Notes: generated by a model not told the origin, from the sequence alone. 32,245 bases of DNA from Chitinophagaceae bacterium (GCA_025934485.1 JAICXX010000054.1:1-32245); one strand, 5' to 3'; positions 16,699-25,727 are shown, counted from the first letter of the stretch. Made by a program: numbers and translations.

Positions 16699-18021
16699 AT
16701 GTCTAATCCTCCCACGCTTGCTGCCGATGCCGTAGGGCGTTCCGGTGTAGGCCGGTTCCGCTGGACCATCTGCTCTCTCCTTTTCGTAGCGACCACCATC
16801 AACTATATGGACCGGCAGGTCATCGGCATTCTGGAGCCGACCTTAAAAGATGCTTTCGGGTGGGATGATACGACGTTTGGCGCCATTAATGGCCTTTTTC
16901 AATTTTTCTATGCGGCCGGATTGTTAGTCTTCGGCGCAATCATCGATAGGGTGGGGACCAAGGTCGGTTATGCGATCTCGATCATCGGCTGGAGTCTCTC
17001 CGCGATGGGCCATGCCCTGGCAAAGACGACCTTTGGTTTTACGGTGGCCCGCTCAGCGCTGGGCGCCAGCGAAGCCGGTAACTTTCCCTCAGCCATCAAA
17101 GCGGTGGCGGAGTGGTTCCCCAAGAAAGAACGCGCGCTGGCGACGGGTATCTTCAATTCCGGCGCAAATATCGGCGCCGTCGTAGCGCCGATCATGGTTC
17201 CACTGATCCTGGCGGCCTATGGCTGGCAGATGGCCTTCGTGGCCACCGGCGTACTCGGGTTGATCTGGCTGGTCTTCTGGTGGTTCATCTATGAGATCCC
17301 GTCGCGGAAAGCGAAACTGAGCAAGGCGGAGTTCGATCATATCCACAGCGACGATGAAGAGGTCGAAGTCGTCGCGAAAAGCAAGGTGCCCTGGAAACGG
17401 CTATTGGCCGTAAGACAAACCTGGGCCTTCGTATTTGGGAAATTCTTCACCGATCCTGTGTGGTGGTTCTATCTCTTCTGGTTGAATGGCTATTTTCACG
17501 ATGTCTTCCATCTCGATACAAAAAAGATCACCTGGCCGCTGGTGATCATCTATTCCTGTACCACGGTAGGCAGCATCGGCGGGGGATACCTCTCCGGCTA
17601 TCTGATCCGGAAAGGCTGGCCGGTCTACAAAGCGCGAAAAACGGTGATGTTCATCTTTGCCCTCCTTGTGATCCCCGTGGTTTCGGCGGGCTACCTGACG
17701 AATATGTGGGCGATCACCGCCGTCATTGCCCTTGCCGCGGCTGCTCACCAGGCCTGGAGCGCCAATATTTTTACGACCGCGTCCGACATGTTCCCGAAAA
17801 AGGCGGTGAGCTCTATCACCGGTATCGGGGGGATGGCCGGTTCCATTGGGGGGATCATCTTCCAACCTTCCGTAGGGCTGTTGCTGGACTATTTCAGCAA
17901 ACATCACAACAAGACCTTGGGCTATACGATCATTTTCCTGATCTGCGGATCGGCGTACCTGTTAGCCTGGGTGATCATGCACCTGTTCGCACCCAAACAG
18001 ACCCGCGTGCAGCTGGACTGA
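16699..18021 (+). CDS. exuT: ExuT-like hexuronate MFS transporter
   Basis: 440 residues with about twelve hydrophobic segments. The N-terminal region INYMDRQVIGILEPTLK and the loop RSALGASEAGNFPSAIKAVAEWFPKKERALATGIFNSG are signatures of the anion:cation symporter MFS branch containing ExuT (galacturonate/glucuronate) and related sugar-acid carriers. It sits in the inner membrane and imports hexuronates with protons. It directly follows kduD-kduI (35-base gap), so unsaturated or saturated galacturonate is the likely cargo. It ends 33 bases from the convergent second LacI gene. Fine substrate specificity cannot be read. Confidence 0.9.
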   Translation: MSNPPTLAADAVGRSGVGRFRWTICSLLFVATTINYMDRQVIGILEPTLKDAFGWDDTTFGAINGLFQFFYAAGLLVFGAIIDRVGTKVGYAISIIGWSLSAMGHALAKTTFGFTVARSALGASEAGNFPSAIKAVAEWFPKKERALATGIFNSGANIGAVVAPIMVPLILAAYGWQMAFVATGVLGLIWLVFWWFIYEIPSRKAKLSKAEFDHIHSDDEEVEVVAKSKVPWKRLLAVRQTWAFVFGKFFTDPVWWFYLFWLNGYFHDVFHLDTKKITWPLVIIYSCTTVGSIGGGYLSGYLIRKGWPVYKARKTVMFIFALLVIPVVSAGYLTNMWAITAVIALAAAAHQAWSANIFTTASDMFPKKAVSSITGIGGMAGSIGGIIFQPSVGLLLDYFSKHHNKTLGYTIIFLICGSAYLLAWVIMHLFAPKQTRVQLD

Positions 18022-18054
18022 TCAGGCGCTCGCGCCGGCCAATGGCGCGACGCA

Positions 18055-19089
18055 TCAACTCCGCTTCAGGCTCGAAGACCGCACCGTGAGCTCGGTATTC
18101 AGCACGCGCGTCTCGAATTTGGTGATAGGATGTTTGCTCTCGATGATCTGGATCAGCATCTCCATCGCTACCTGCCCCATCTCGAAAGCAGGCTGCCGGA
18201 CGCTGGTCAGCGCCGGATGAAAGATATCTGTGAGCAGCGAATTGGTGAAACCTACGAGGCCGATGTCCTCCGGCACGCGAACTTTTTTCTTCGCAAGCGC
18301 CGCCAGACAGCCGGTCGAGAGCTTGTCGCTGGCAGCGACGATGGCATCGGGCTTGTTCGGCTGGGTGAGCAGGCTCTCCACCGCCTGGTCCATTTCCTCT
18401 TCGTGAAGCCCGCCGTATTTGCAATATTTGATCAGCGATTCATCGAAGGGAATCCTGTTGTCGGCGAGGGCGGCTTTATAGCCTGCCAGCCGCTCTTTGG
18501 TGATCGATAGATGTGGAGAGATGGTCAGATGCGCGATCCGTTTGAAACCGCTTCGGATCAGGTGCTCAGTGGCCTGATAGGCGCCGTTGAAATTATTGGC
18601 GATGACCTTGTGGGTGAGCATTTCTTCCGTGATCCGGTCGAAAAACACGATCGGCAACCCTTTGTCATGGAGCTTGCTCAAATGCGAAAGGTCGGTAGTC
18701 TCCGTGGACAAGGAGATCAACAGGCCATCGACGCTCCGGGATGCCAGGTACTGGGTGTTGGCGACTTCCCGCTCGAAAGATTCATGGCTCTGGGAGATGA
18801 TAACGTAGTAGCCCTTTTTATAGGCCACGGACTCGATGCCATTGATCACCTGGCTAAAGAAGTTGTTGGCGATCTCGCAAACGACAATGCCTATAGACCG
18901 GCTTCGCTTCTCCTTTAGGCTTTGAGCGATCGGGTTTGGCCGGTAGTTGAGCTTTTCGGCGTATTCGAGCACCAGTTTACGTGTCTCAGCGCTGATCTCA
19001 TAGCTCCCCCTTAACGCCCGGGACACGGTGGAGGTGGAAAGACCGAGCGCTTTGGCAATATCTTTTATCGTGATCGCTTCGTACTTCAT
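18055..19089 (-). CDS. LacI-family transcriptional regulator (copy 2)
   Basis: 344 residues. LacI helix-turn-helix ITIKDIAKALGLSTSTVSRALRG (residues 7-29), hinge PNPIAQSLKEKRSRSIGIVV, then a sugar-binding domain. It is a clear paralogue of the regulator at 13883-14917, with matching length, start and end motifs (the C-terminal segments SSSLKRS and SSLRTT align). It is divergent from the XylE-type sugar porter across 54 bases that contain an inverted repeat, so that porter is its most probable target. The recognition-helix residues differ from copy 1 (STSTVSRA against SVSTVSKA), so the two may recognise overlapping but not identical operators. Confidence 0.93.
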   Translation of the reverse strand: MKYEAITIKDIAKALGLSTSTVSRALRGSYEISAETRKLVLEYAEKLNYRPNPIAQSLKEKRSRSIGIVVCEIANNFFSQVINGIESVAYKKGYYVIISQSHESFEREVANTQYLASRSVDGLLISLSTETTDLSHLSKLHDKGLPIVFFDRITEEMLTHKVIANNFNGAYQATEHLIRSGFKRIAHLTISPHLSITKERLAGYKAALADNRIPFDESLIKYCKYGGLHEEEMDQAVESLLTQPNKPDAIVAASDKLSTGCLAALAKKKVRVPEDIGLVGFTNSLLTDIFHPALTSVRQPAFEMGQVAMEMLIQIIESKHPITKFETRVLNTELTVRSSSLKRS

Positions 19090-19122
19090 TCCTTGATGAA
19101 TCTAAATTAATGCTATTTTCGA

Positions 19123-19138
19123 ACAATTAATAAATTGT
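19123..19138. promoter_or_regulatory. Inverted repeat ACAATT-N4-AATTGT between LacI copy 2 and the sugar porter
   Basis: Perfect six-base arms lie in the 54-base divergent spacer, ending 5 bases before the porter's ATG. The placement would let a repressor block the porter and perhaps its own gene. It lacks the central CG usual for LacI sites, so assignment to the LacI protein is tentative. Confidence 0.35.
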
Positions 19139-19143
19139 CTGCC

Positions 19144-20463
19144 ATGCTCTCTTACCCCGTCCGCATAGCCTTGATCGCCGCACTCGGCGGTTTTCTCTTT
19201 GGCTTTGAGACCGTCGTCATTTCCGGCGCGGAACAAACCCTGGAACATCTTTGGCAACTAAGCAAGTTTTCACAAGGATTTACCGTATCCTCCAGCCTTA
19301 TCGGCACCATCCTGGGCTCTTTTTTCGCCGGCATCCCGGCGAAACGCTATGGCCGGAAAAAAGTGCTGCAGGTGATCGCTGTATTGTTTATAGTGGCCGC
19401 CCTTGGCTGCGCCTTCGTTTCGGCATGGGCGTTATTCATCATCTTTCGGATCATCGGTGGCCTCGCGGTGGGCGCTTCTTCGGTTATCGCGCCTATGTAT
19501 ATCTCCGAAATTGCGCCTGCGTCGTTACGCGGACGGCTGGCCGGTTCCTTCCAGGTCAATATCGTGGCCGGCATCGTGGTCGCCTATCTCACCAACTATC
19601 TTTTTACCAGCCTGCAGCTGGCCGACGCCTGGCGCTGGATGCTGGGCGTTATGGTCGTCCCTTCGGTAATATTCGCCATCCTGCTGGCGGCAATCCCCGA
19701 AAGCCCCCGCTGGCTGATCCTCAACGGTCAGGAATCTATAGCGCTCCCTATCCTTCAACGCCTCGGGGAAATGAATCCGGCTGCTGCTATCGGTTCGATA
19801 AGGGATTCGGTCAGAGAACACCGCGAGTCCCTCTTTCAGCGGCGTTATTCCAAACCCATCGTCTACGCCATGCTGCTGGCGATGTTCAACCAACTTTCTG
19901 GTATAAACGCCATTTTGTATTACGCGCCGCGAATATTTCAACTGGCCGGCTTCGACAAGAGTCAATCGTTCAGCCAGCCTATCTTCATCGGCGTCGCCAA
20001 TCTCATCTTCACCCTTTTGGCGATGACGGTCATCGACAAGTTCGGTCGTAAAACGCTTTTGATCATCGGATCGTTTGGTATGATCCTTTTCCTGGGACTC
20101 ACGGCTTGGGCCTTTTCCGGTAATCTCAGCGGCAACAGTCATCTGCTGCTCTATCTTATAGGCTTTATCGCCTTTTTCGCCTTCTCGCAAGGAGCGGTCA
20201 TTTGGGTCTTTATCTCCGAGATATTCCCGAACTCGGTGCGCTCTCAAGGTGGCTCGCTGGGCAGCTCGACACATTGGATCATGGCCTGGATCATCACTAC
20301 CGTCTTCCCGGGTATCGTGGAAGGCAGTAAATCCGGCGGATACTACTCGTTCGTGTTCTTTGCCATTATGATGGTCCTCCAACTCATCTTCATCTGGCGA
20401 GCCATGCCCGAAACCAAGGGCCGCACCCTCGAAGAGATCCAAAAGGACCTGGGCATCTCCTGA
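19144..20463 (+). CDS. Sugar porter of the MFS (XylE/AraE-like)
   Basis: 439 residues from the ATG at 19144; the TTG three codons upstream is less likely. Twelve transmembrane segments are apparent. Sugar-porter signatures occur in the right order: GGFLFGFETVVISGA in helix 1, RYGRKK after helix 2, APASLRGRLAG, PESPRWLI before the central loop, QLSGINAILYYAPRIF in helix 7, DKFGRKTLL, and PETKGRTLEEIQ at the C-terminus. These proteins are inner-membrane proton symporters for xylose, arabinose, glucose or galactose. Given the arabinosidase and GH39 genes upstream, arabinose or xylose is plausible but not shown. It is divergent from LacI copy 2. Confidence 0.93.
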   Translation: MLSYPVRIALIAALGGFLFGFETVVISGAEQTLEHLWQLSKFSQGFTVSSSLIGTILGSFFAGIPAKRYGRKKVLQVIAVLFIVAALGCAFVSAWALFIIFRIIGGLAVGASSVIAPMYISEIAPASLRGRLAGSFQVNIVAGIVVAYLTNYLFTSLQLADAWRWMLGVMVVPSVIFAILLAAIPESPRWLILNGQESIALPILQRLGEMNPAAAIGSIRDSVREHRESLFQRRYSKPIVYAMLLAMFNQLSGINAILYYAPRIFQLAGFDKSQSFSQPIFIGVANLIFTLLAMTVIDKFGRKTLLIIGSFGMILFLGLTAWAFSGNLSGNSHLLLYLIGFIAFFAFSQGAVIWVFISEIFPNSVRSQGGSLGSSTHWIMAWIITTVFPGIVEGSKSGGYYSFVFFAIMMVLQLIFIWRAMPETKGRTLEEIQKDLGIS

Positions 20464-20497
20464 TGCCCCGAATTTTCAAATTTTAAATCATCAATGT

Positions 20498-20929
20498 ATG
20501 AAGATGTTACTTTTCTCCGCTCTCCTCGCTGTCGCCACAGTCCCCGTTTTCGCCCAATCCAAGGACGAACAAGCCGTCGGCGCCGCCGTCGAATCCCTCC
20601 GCAAGGCCCTCATCGACCCCACCAAGACCAACCTCGACGCCCTCGTCCTCGACGAACTGACCTATGGCCATTCCAATGGCAATATCCAGGACAAGGCCAT
20701 CTTCGAAGAAGCCCTGCTCAACAAGTCCTCCGATTTCGTGACCATCGACCTGACCAACCAGACCATCAAGGTCGTCGGCAACACGGCATGGGTTCGTCAT
20801 ATCCTCTCGGCGACCACGAACGACGGCGGCAAACCCGGCACCACTCATCTTTCGGTCCTGCTGATCTGGGTCAAACAAAAGGGCCAGTGGCGCCTCCTCG
20901 CCCGTCAGGCCGTCAAGGTGCAATCATAG
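20498..20929 (+). CDS. Small secreted NTF2-like (DUF4440) protein
   Basis: 143 residues from the ATG at 20498; a nearby ATG at 20494 opens a different, unrelated frame. A signal peptide is clear (KMLLFSALLAVATVPVFAQ). The mature part fits the NTF2/SnoaL-like DUF4440 fold: an N-terminal helix pair (AVGAAVESLRKALIDPTKTNLDALV), then strands with LTYGHSNG, VRHILSAT and a final GQWRLLARQAVKV strand. Such proteins are common in Bacteroidota and mostly uncharacterised. It lies 34 bases after the sugar porter and could be its last co-transcribed gene. No catalytic residues can be named. Confidence 0.85.
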   Translation: MKMLLFSALLAVATVPVFAQSKDEQAVGAAVESLRKALIDPTKTNLDALVLDELTYGHSNGNIQDKAIFEEALLNKSSDFVTIDLTNQTIKVVGNTAWVRHILSATTNDGGKPGTTHLSVLLIWVKQKGQWRLLARQAVKVQS

Positions 20930-20986
20930 ACGGTCCACCATCCATCACCGCAACCGTCCTATCCCGATCGGCAACCCGGCGCCGGA

Positions 20987-22027
20987 TCAAAGCAACCGGG
21001 CCAGTTCCCCCGTATCCGGCAAAATGCCCCGCATCTCCGCAGGCATCTCCCTCGTCGTGCGATACGTCGCGACCCCCATGGCCTTGTCTACGGTCCGCAC
21101 GGCAAACTCGACCACAGTATTGTTCTTCTCCTTGCAAAGTACAATGCCTATGGACGCATGCTCATGCGCCAGCCGCACCTTCTCATCGAGCACATTCAAA
21201 TAGAAATTCAGCTGCCCCACATACTCCGGTTTAAATTTACCCCGCTTCAGCTCAAAAGCCACCAGGCTCTGTAAATGCCGGTTAAAAAACAAAAGATCGA
21301 CAAAGAATTCCTCACCCCCGACCTCCAGCCGATATTGATTGCCGATAAAGCAAAATCCTTTACCCAGTCGTAAAATGAGGTTCTTGATATCAGCTACCGC
21401 CTTTCCTTCAAAAACCCGCTCGTCTTTTGTGTCTTCTTCGGATATGAAGTCCATTAAATATTCGTCCTGGAAAACTTCCAGAGCAGATGGTCTTAACTCC
21501 GCGGGTAATGTCGCCGCAAAATTGTTCGGTAATTTGCCTTGATTCTTGAATAGATTTGCTTTAATACTATATTCCAGGTGTCTTACCGACCAGAATTCAT
21601 TTGAACATTGTTTCATGTAAAAAAATCTTTCTTCGATCGTCGTACATTTGTTTAACAAAAGCAAGTGATGGGTAAAACTGATGCGCCAGAATCCATCGGG
21701 CAGTTCATGCAGATCGCCAATTTTCATTTCTGCAGTCACTGCCTGCAGAATTACAAATCCTTGATACTCATCGTGGAACTTCTTCATTGACCAGAGGTTA
21801 CGGGCGGAAAATCCCCTCAATCCGGGTAACTGATTTTGCAGATCTTTTGCAATTTGTTCGATCACCGCCATTCCCCATTTCTCAGCCGCAATTTTCTCGG
21901 CCAACATTTGCCCCATTCTCAAATACAATAGCAATTGCTCTCTATTCGCGAGCCTGGCAGCGATATACCTGCTCTGCACGATCCGCTGTTTCAGATCCGT
22001 AATAAACGCCACATATTCTTGCTTCAT
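20987..22027 (-). CDS. DUF1016/YhcG-type PD-(D/E)XK nuclease
   Basis: 346 residues. The N-terminal half (about 1-170) is the helical DUF1016_N domain, with LRMGQMLAEKIAAEKWG, LRGFSARNLWSMKKF and FWRISFTHHLLLLNK. The C-terminal half is the PD-(D/E)XK nuclease fold, with the core VGGEEFFVDLLFFNRHLQSL then VAFELKRGKFKPEYVGQL, placing the catalytic Asp in FVDLL and Glu-Lys in FELKRG. YhcG-type proteins are widespread, patchily distributed and often linked to mobile or defence genes; their physiological role is not settled. The 5' half of the gene (about 21500-22080) is visibly AT-richer than all neighbours, and it separates two sugar modules, both suggesting acquisition. It stands alone, with no methylase, toxin or integrase beside it. 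Confidence 0.92.
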   Translation of the reverse strand: MKQEYVAFITDLKQRIVQSRYIAARLANREQLLLYLRMGQMLAEKIAAEKWGMAVIEQIAKDLQNQLPGLRGFSARNLWSMKKFHDEYQGFVILQAVTAEMKIGDLHELPDGFWRISFTHHLLLLNKCTTIEERFFYMKQCSNEFWSVRHLEYSIKANLFKNQGKLPNNFAATLPAELRPSALEVFQDEYLMDFISEEDTKDERVFEGKAVADIKNLILRLGKGFCFIGNQYRLEVGGEEFFVDLLFFNRHLQSLVAFELKRGKFKPEYVGQLNFYLNVLDEKVRLAHEHASIGIVLCKEKNNTVVEFAVRTVDKAMGVATYRTTREMPAEMRGILPDTGELARLL

Positions 22028-22147
22028 ACCGGTAAGATTTAGACTATAAATTTACCAATTAAATTAGCGATCGGCAGATAAAAATATTAGCATCAAAATA
22101 GCGCGAGCACCATGACAGTGCATGATGGTTCAACCGCCTTTCCGATT

Positions 22148-22155
22148 TACATTTG
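22148..22155 (+). promoter_or_regulatory. Candidate -7 element of the rhamnose operon (TACATTTG)
   Basis: An exact TAnnTTTG match lies 40 bases upstream of the rhaT ATG, in a 168-base spacer shared with the divergent nuclease gene. It predicts a 5' leader of about 33 bases. The rest of the spacer is AT-rich and also holds GCAC-N7-GTGC near 22108-22122, a weak operator candidate. No rhamnose regulator gene is present in the window. Confidence 0.35.
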
Positions 22156-22195
22156 ACGATCGTTTGTACAGCCATATTGAAAATCACTGGTACAC

Positions 22196-23275
22196 ATGCA
22201 AATATTATTTGGCATCTTCTTCCACTTTATTGGCGGATCCGCTTCGGGCAGTTTCTATATACCCTATAAAAAGGTCAGAGACTGGGCTTGGGAAAGCTAT
22301 TGGATCGTCGGCGGCCTTTTCTCGTGGTTGATCGTGCCGCCCCTGGCCGCATGGCTCACCGTCCCACACTTCACCGAGATCATCGCGCAGGCCGGCGCCT
22401 CGACCTTCTGGTGGACCTTTTTCTGGGGCATCCTCTGGGGCATCGGCGGCCTGATGTATGGACTCGGCATGCGTTATCTCGGTATGTCGCTCGGCAACTC
22501 CGTCCTGCTGGGTTTTACCTCCGCCTGTGGCGCATTGGTCCCCTCGATCTATTACAATTTCGTTCCGACTCCCGGCAAGACGACCTTTCATGAACTGCTG
22601 ACCACCCGTTGGGGGCAGATCGTTCTGGCTGGTGTGGTTCTCTGTCTCCTTGGCATCTACATCTGCGGCAGGGCCGGCGTCCTCAAAGAGCGCGAACTGC
22701 CGGAAGAAAAGAAGAAAGAAAGCATCAAGGAATTCAATCTCACAAAAGGTTTGATCGTCTGTATCGTTTCGGGCGTCCTCTCCGCCTGTTTCAACTACGG
22801 CATCGAGGCAGGGTCGTCCATGGCGCACGCCGCAAATGAACTGTGGAAACAGGCCCACCCCGGCGTGACCACCGAGTTCCTCTATCAAAACAACGTGACC
22901 TATATCGTCCTCCTCTGGGGCGGACTCACGACCAATTTTATCTGGTGTATGCTCCTCAACGCCCGCAACCGGACCTTTGGCGATTATACGAACAAGAAAA
23001 CACCCCTCCTCAATAACTATTTATTTTCAGCCCTTGCCGGCACCGTATGGTTCTTGCAGTTCTTCTTTTACGGAATGGGCGAGAGCCGTCTGGGCAACGG
23101 TGCCAGCTCCTGGATCCTGCACATGGCCTTTATCATCCTGGTGGCCAATATGTGGGGCTTCGTATTGAAAGAATGGAAAGGGGTGAGCAAAAAGACACGA
23201 ACTACTATCCTGCTGGGCATCCTCGCCATCCTCTTATCGGTATGGCTGGTTGGCTATGGGAATCAATTAAAATAA
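22196..23275 (+). CDS. rhaT: L-rhamnose/proton symporter RhaT
   Basis: 359 residues, close to the 344 of E. coli RhaT. About ten hydrophobic segments begin directly at the start. Family signatures include HFIGGSASGSFYIPYKKVR near the N-terminus, WGIGGLMYGLGMRYLGMSLG, and SGVLSACFNYGIEAG after a charged cytoplasmic loop (LPEEKKKESIKEF). It imports L-rhamnose with protons across the inner membrane and heads the rhamnose operon, six bases before the aldolase-dehydrogenase gene. The presence of rhaM, rhaI and rhaB downstream makes the substrate assignment strong. Confidence 0.96.
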   Translation: MQILFGIFFHFIGGSASGSFYIPYKKVRDWAWESYWIVGGLFSWLIVPPLAAWLTVPHFTEIIAQAGASTFWWTFFWGILWGIGGLMYGLGMRYLGMSLGNSVLLGFTSACGALVPSIYYNFVPTPGKTTFHELLTTRWGQIVLAGVVLCLLGIYICGRAGVLKERELPEEKKKESIKEFNLTKGLIVCIVSGVLSACFNYGIEAGSSMAHAANELWKQAHPGVTTEFLYQNNVTYIVLLWGGLTTNFIWCMLLNARNRTFGDYTNKKTPLLNNYLFSALAGTVWFLQFFFYGMGESRLGNGASSWILHMAFIILVANMWGFVLKEWKGVSKKTRTTILLGILAILLSVWLVGYGNQLK

Positions 23276-23281
23276 GCGAAA

Positions 23282-25402
23282 ATGTCTGTTACTACAACGA
23301 AATTCAAACACGTTAGCTACCTATGGGACGAAAAGAAGGCCGCCGAACTGGCCGGTGATGAAGTAGCCTTACTCATATATCGTTCAAATCTGCTCGGCGC
23401 CGATCTTCGACTGACCAACTATGGCGGCGGTAACACAAGCTGCAAAGCCGCAGCAAAGGACCCGCTCACCGGAAAAGAAACCGAAGTCATGTGGGTTAAG
23501 GGTTCCGGCGGCGACCTGGGTACGCTGAAACGCAGCGGTCTCGCGGCACTTTATGTCGACCGCCTGCTGGCACTAAAAAACATCTACCGCGGGATCAAGC
23601 ACGAAGACGAGATGGTAGAGCTGTTTAATCACTGCATTTACGATCTTAACTCGAAAGCACCCTCCATCGATACGCCCTTACACGGCTTCCTGCCGTTTGC
23701 CCATATCGACCACTTGCATCCTGATGCGGCTATCGCCATCGCGGCGGCAAAAGACGGCAAGAAGATTACCCAGGAGCTGTTCGGCGGCAAGATCGGCTGG
23801 GTAGAATGGCAACGTCCCGGTTTCGACCTTGGTCTCAAGCTCAAACAATGTCTCGACGAGAACCCCGGTATCCGCGGCATCATGCTCGGTTCGCATGGTC
23901 TCTTTACCTGGGGCAATACGGCATTCGAGAGCTATATCAATACGCTCGAGGTCATCGAACGCTGTGCACAATACCTGGAAGAGAACATCGGGAAGAAAGG
24001 CCCCGTCTTCGGCGGCGAAAAGCTCAAAGCGCTTCCTAAAGAGGAACGCTTCGCTAAAGCGGCAGCGTTGGCGCCCGTCTTAAGAGGTTTCTGCTCGTCA
24101 AAACAAAAAATGATCGGTCATTTTACCGACGACGAACGAGTGCTGGAATTTATCGATTCCAACGACCTGCAAAGATTAGCCCCCATGGGCACCAGCTGTC
24201 CGGACCATTTCCTGCGGACTAAGATCAGCCCGCTGGTTCTGGACCTTACCACCAATGAAGATCTCGAAGACGTAAAATCGTTAAAAGAAAAATTAGCCCC
24301 CCAGTTCGAGTCCTACCGGCAGATGTACACGCAATATTATGAGACCTGCAAACATCCCAACAGCCCCGCCATCCGGGATGCCAATCCCGTGGTGATCCTC
24401 TATCCGGGCGTCGGTATGTTTACCTTCTCCAAGGACAAACAAACGGCTCGCGTGGCGGCAGAGTTCTATATCAATGCCATCAATGTCATGAAGGGATCAG
24501 AAGCCATCTCTTCCTATACTTCTTTGCCGAGACAAGAAGCCTTTGATATCGAATATTGGCTGCTCGAAGAGGCCAAGCTGCAGCGCATGCCCAAGCCCAA
24601 GGCCCTCTCCGGCCGCATCGCCTTAGTCACAGGTAGCGCCGGCGGTATCGGCAAAGCCATCGCCAAAAAATTCGCCGACGAAGGGGCCTGCGTCATCATC
24701 AATGATAACGACGACTCGCGGCTCGAATCCGCCAAAAAGGAATTCCAGCAACAATATGGCCGAGATGTCTTCATCGGCGAACTACTCGATGTGACCAGCG
24801 CCGAAGCCATCAGAAAGGCCTTTAAAGCCGGTGCGCTTGCCTTTGGCGGCGTGGACATCATAGTCAACTGTGCAGGGCTGTCGATCTCCAAGCCGATCCA
24901 GGATCACACCGAAAAAGATTGGGATATCCTCTATGATGTACTCGTGAAGGGGCAGTTCCTCGTAACGCAGGCTGGGGTAGAGGTAATGCGGAAACAGGGC
25001 ATTGGCGGCGACGTGCTCAATATTGCCAGTAAGAACGGACTGGTTTCCGGTCCCAACAACGCCGCTTATGGTTCGGCCAAGGCTGCCCAGTTGCACCTCA
25101 GCCGGCTCAATGCTGCAGAGCTTGGCGCCGACAAGATCCGCGTCAATGTCGTCAACCCGGATGCGGTCATTTCGGACAGCAAGATCTGGGAAGGCGCCTG
25201 GGCGGAAGGCCGGGCCAAAGCCTATGGCGTCAAGGTGGAGGAACTTCCCGCCTATTATGCCAAACGCACTCTGCTCAACGAGATCATCCTTCCTGAAGAC
25301 ATCGCCAATGCCTGTTTTGTCTTCGTCGGCGGATTGATGAGTAAATCCACCGGCAATGTCCTCAATGTAGACGGAGGGGTGGCCATGGCCTTTGTAAGAT
25401 AA
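23282..25402 (+). CDS. Bifunctional rhamnulose-1-phosphate aldolase / lactaldehyde dehydrogenase
   Basis: 706 residues joining two enzymes. Residues about 1-435 are a class II aldolase domain with the metal-binding HIDHLH cluster (His141, His144, His146) and a later HGLFTWG motif. Residues about 440-706 are a classical SDR: TGSAGGIG (450-457), NCAG, NIASKNG and active-site Tyr596/Lys600. This architecture is the known RhaD-SDR fusion (RhaEW; YuxG in Bacillus). The aldolase splits L-rhamnulose-1-phosphate into DHAP and L-lactaldehyde, and the SDR domain oxidises the lactaldehyde to L-lactate. It acts in the cytoplasm, between rhaT and rhaM. The lutABC genes at the end of the same run would consume the lactate. 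Confidence 0.96.
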   Translation: MSVTTTKFKHVSYLWDEKKAAELAGDEVALLIYRSNLLGADLRLTNYGGGNTSCKAAAKDPLTGKETEVMWVKGSGGDLGTLKRSGLAALYVDRLLALKNIYRGIKHEDEMVELFNHCIYDLNSKAPSIDTPLHGFLPFAHIDHLHPDAAIAIAAAKDGKKITQELFGGKIGWVEWQRPGFDLGLKLKQCLDENPGIRGIMLGSHGLFTWGNTAFESYINTLEVIERCAQYLEENIGKKGPVFGGEKLKALPKEERFAKAAALAPVLRGFCSSKQKMIGHFTDDERVLEFIDSNDLQRLAPMGTSCPDHFLRTKISPLVLDLTTNEDLEDVKSLKEKLAPQFESYRQMYTQYYETCKHPNSPAIRDANPVVILYPGVGMFTFSKDKQTARVAAEFYINAINVMKGSEAISSYTSLPRQEAFDIEYWLLEEAKLQRMPKPKALSGRIALVTGSAGGIGKAIAKKFADEGACVIINDNDDSRLESAKKEFQQQYGRDVFIGELLDVTSAEAIRKAFKAGALAFGGVDIIVNCAGLSISKPIQDHTEKDWDILYDVLVKGQFLVTQAGVEVMRKQGIGGDVLNIASKNGLVSGPNNAAYGSAKAAQLHLSRLNAAELGADKIRVNVVNPDAVISDSKIWEGAWAEGRAKAYGVKVEELPAYYAKRTLLNEIILPEDIANACFVFVGGLMSKSTGNVLNVDGGVAMAFVR

Positions 25403-25412
25403 ACAGCCACAA

Positions 25413-25727
25413 ATGCAACGTATCGGATTCGTCATGAAGCTACATGCCGGTAAAGAAGAGGAATACCGGCGCCGGCACGATGCCATCTGGCCGGAACTGA
25501 AAGCCCTGCTGGAAGACACCGGCATCCGGGAATATTCGATATTTTTGGAGGAGCGAACGGGCCAGCTGTTTGGCTATATGAAAATCGACGACCCGGTAAA
25601 ACTCGACCAATTGCCGGAACAGCCGGTGATGCAACGTTGGTGGCAATACATGAAGGACCTCATGGATACCCACCCCGACAGTTCTCCGGTTTCGATACCA
25701 TTAAAAGAAGTTTTTTACTTGCCTTAA
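25413..25727 (+). CDS. rhaM: L-rhamnose mutarotase
   Basis: 104 residues, exactly the family length. Active-site residues known from E. coli RhaM fall at the same numbers: His22 (RRRHDAIWPE), Tyr41 (REYSIFL) and Trp76-Trp77 (MQRWWQYM). The enzyme interconverts alpha and beta anomers of L-rhamnose so that the isomerase receives its preferred form. It lies ten bases after the aldolase-dehydrogenase gene and ten bases before rhaI. Confidence 0.97.
   Translation: MQRIGFVMKLHAGKEEEYRRRHDAIWPELKALLEDTGIREYSIFLEERTGQLFGYMKIDDPVKLDQLPEQPVMQRWWQYMKDLMDTHPDSSPVSIPLKEVFYLP

Noticed and set aside
18022..18054. GGCG-CTCG-CGCC hairpin between exuT and LacI copy 2 as a terminator
   Set aside because: The stem is only four bases and no T-tract follows on either strand.
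17460..18089. Alternative-frame ORF within exuT
   Set aside because: It is a shifted frame of the transporter with an arginine- and histidine-rich translation and no start context.
19525..20442. Minus-strand frame of 305 codons opposite the sugar porter
   Set aside because: The translation is charged and disordered, while the plus strand has all sugar-porter signatures.
20494..21234. 246-codon plus-strand frame across the NTF2-like gene and into the nuclease 3' end
   Set aside because: It is an arginine- and proline-rich shadow frame; the overlapping frame from 20498 has a signal peptide and a plausible fold.
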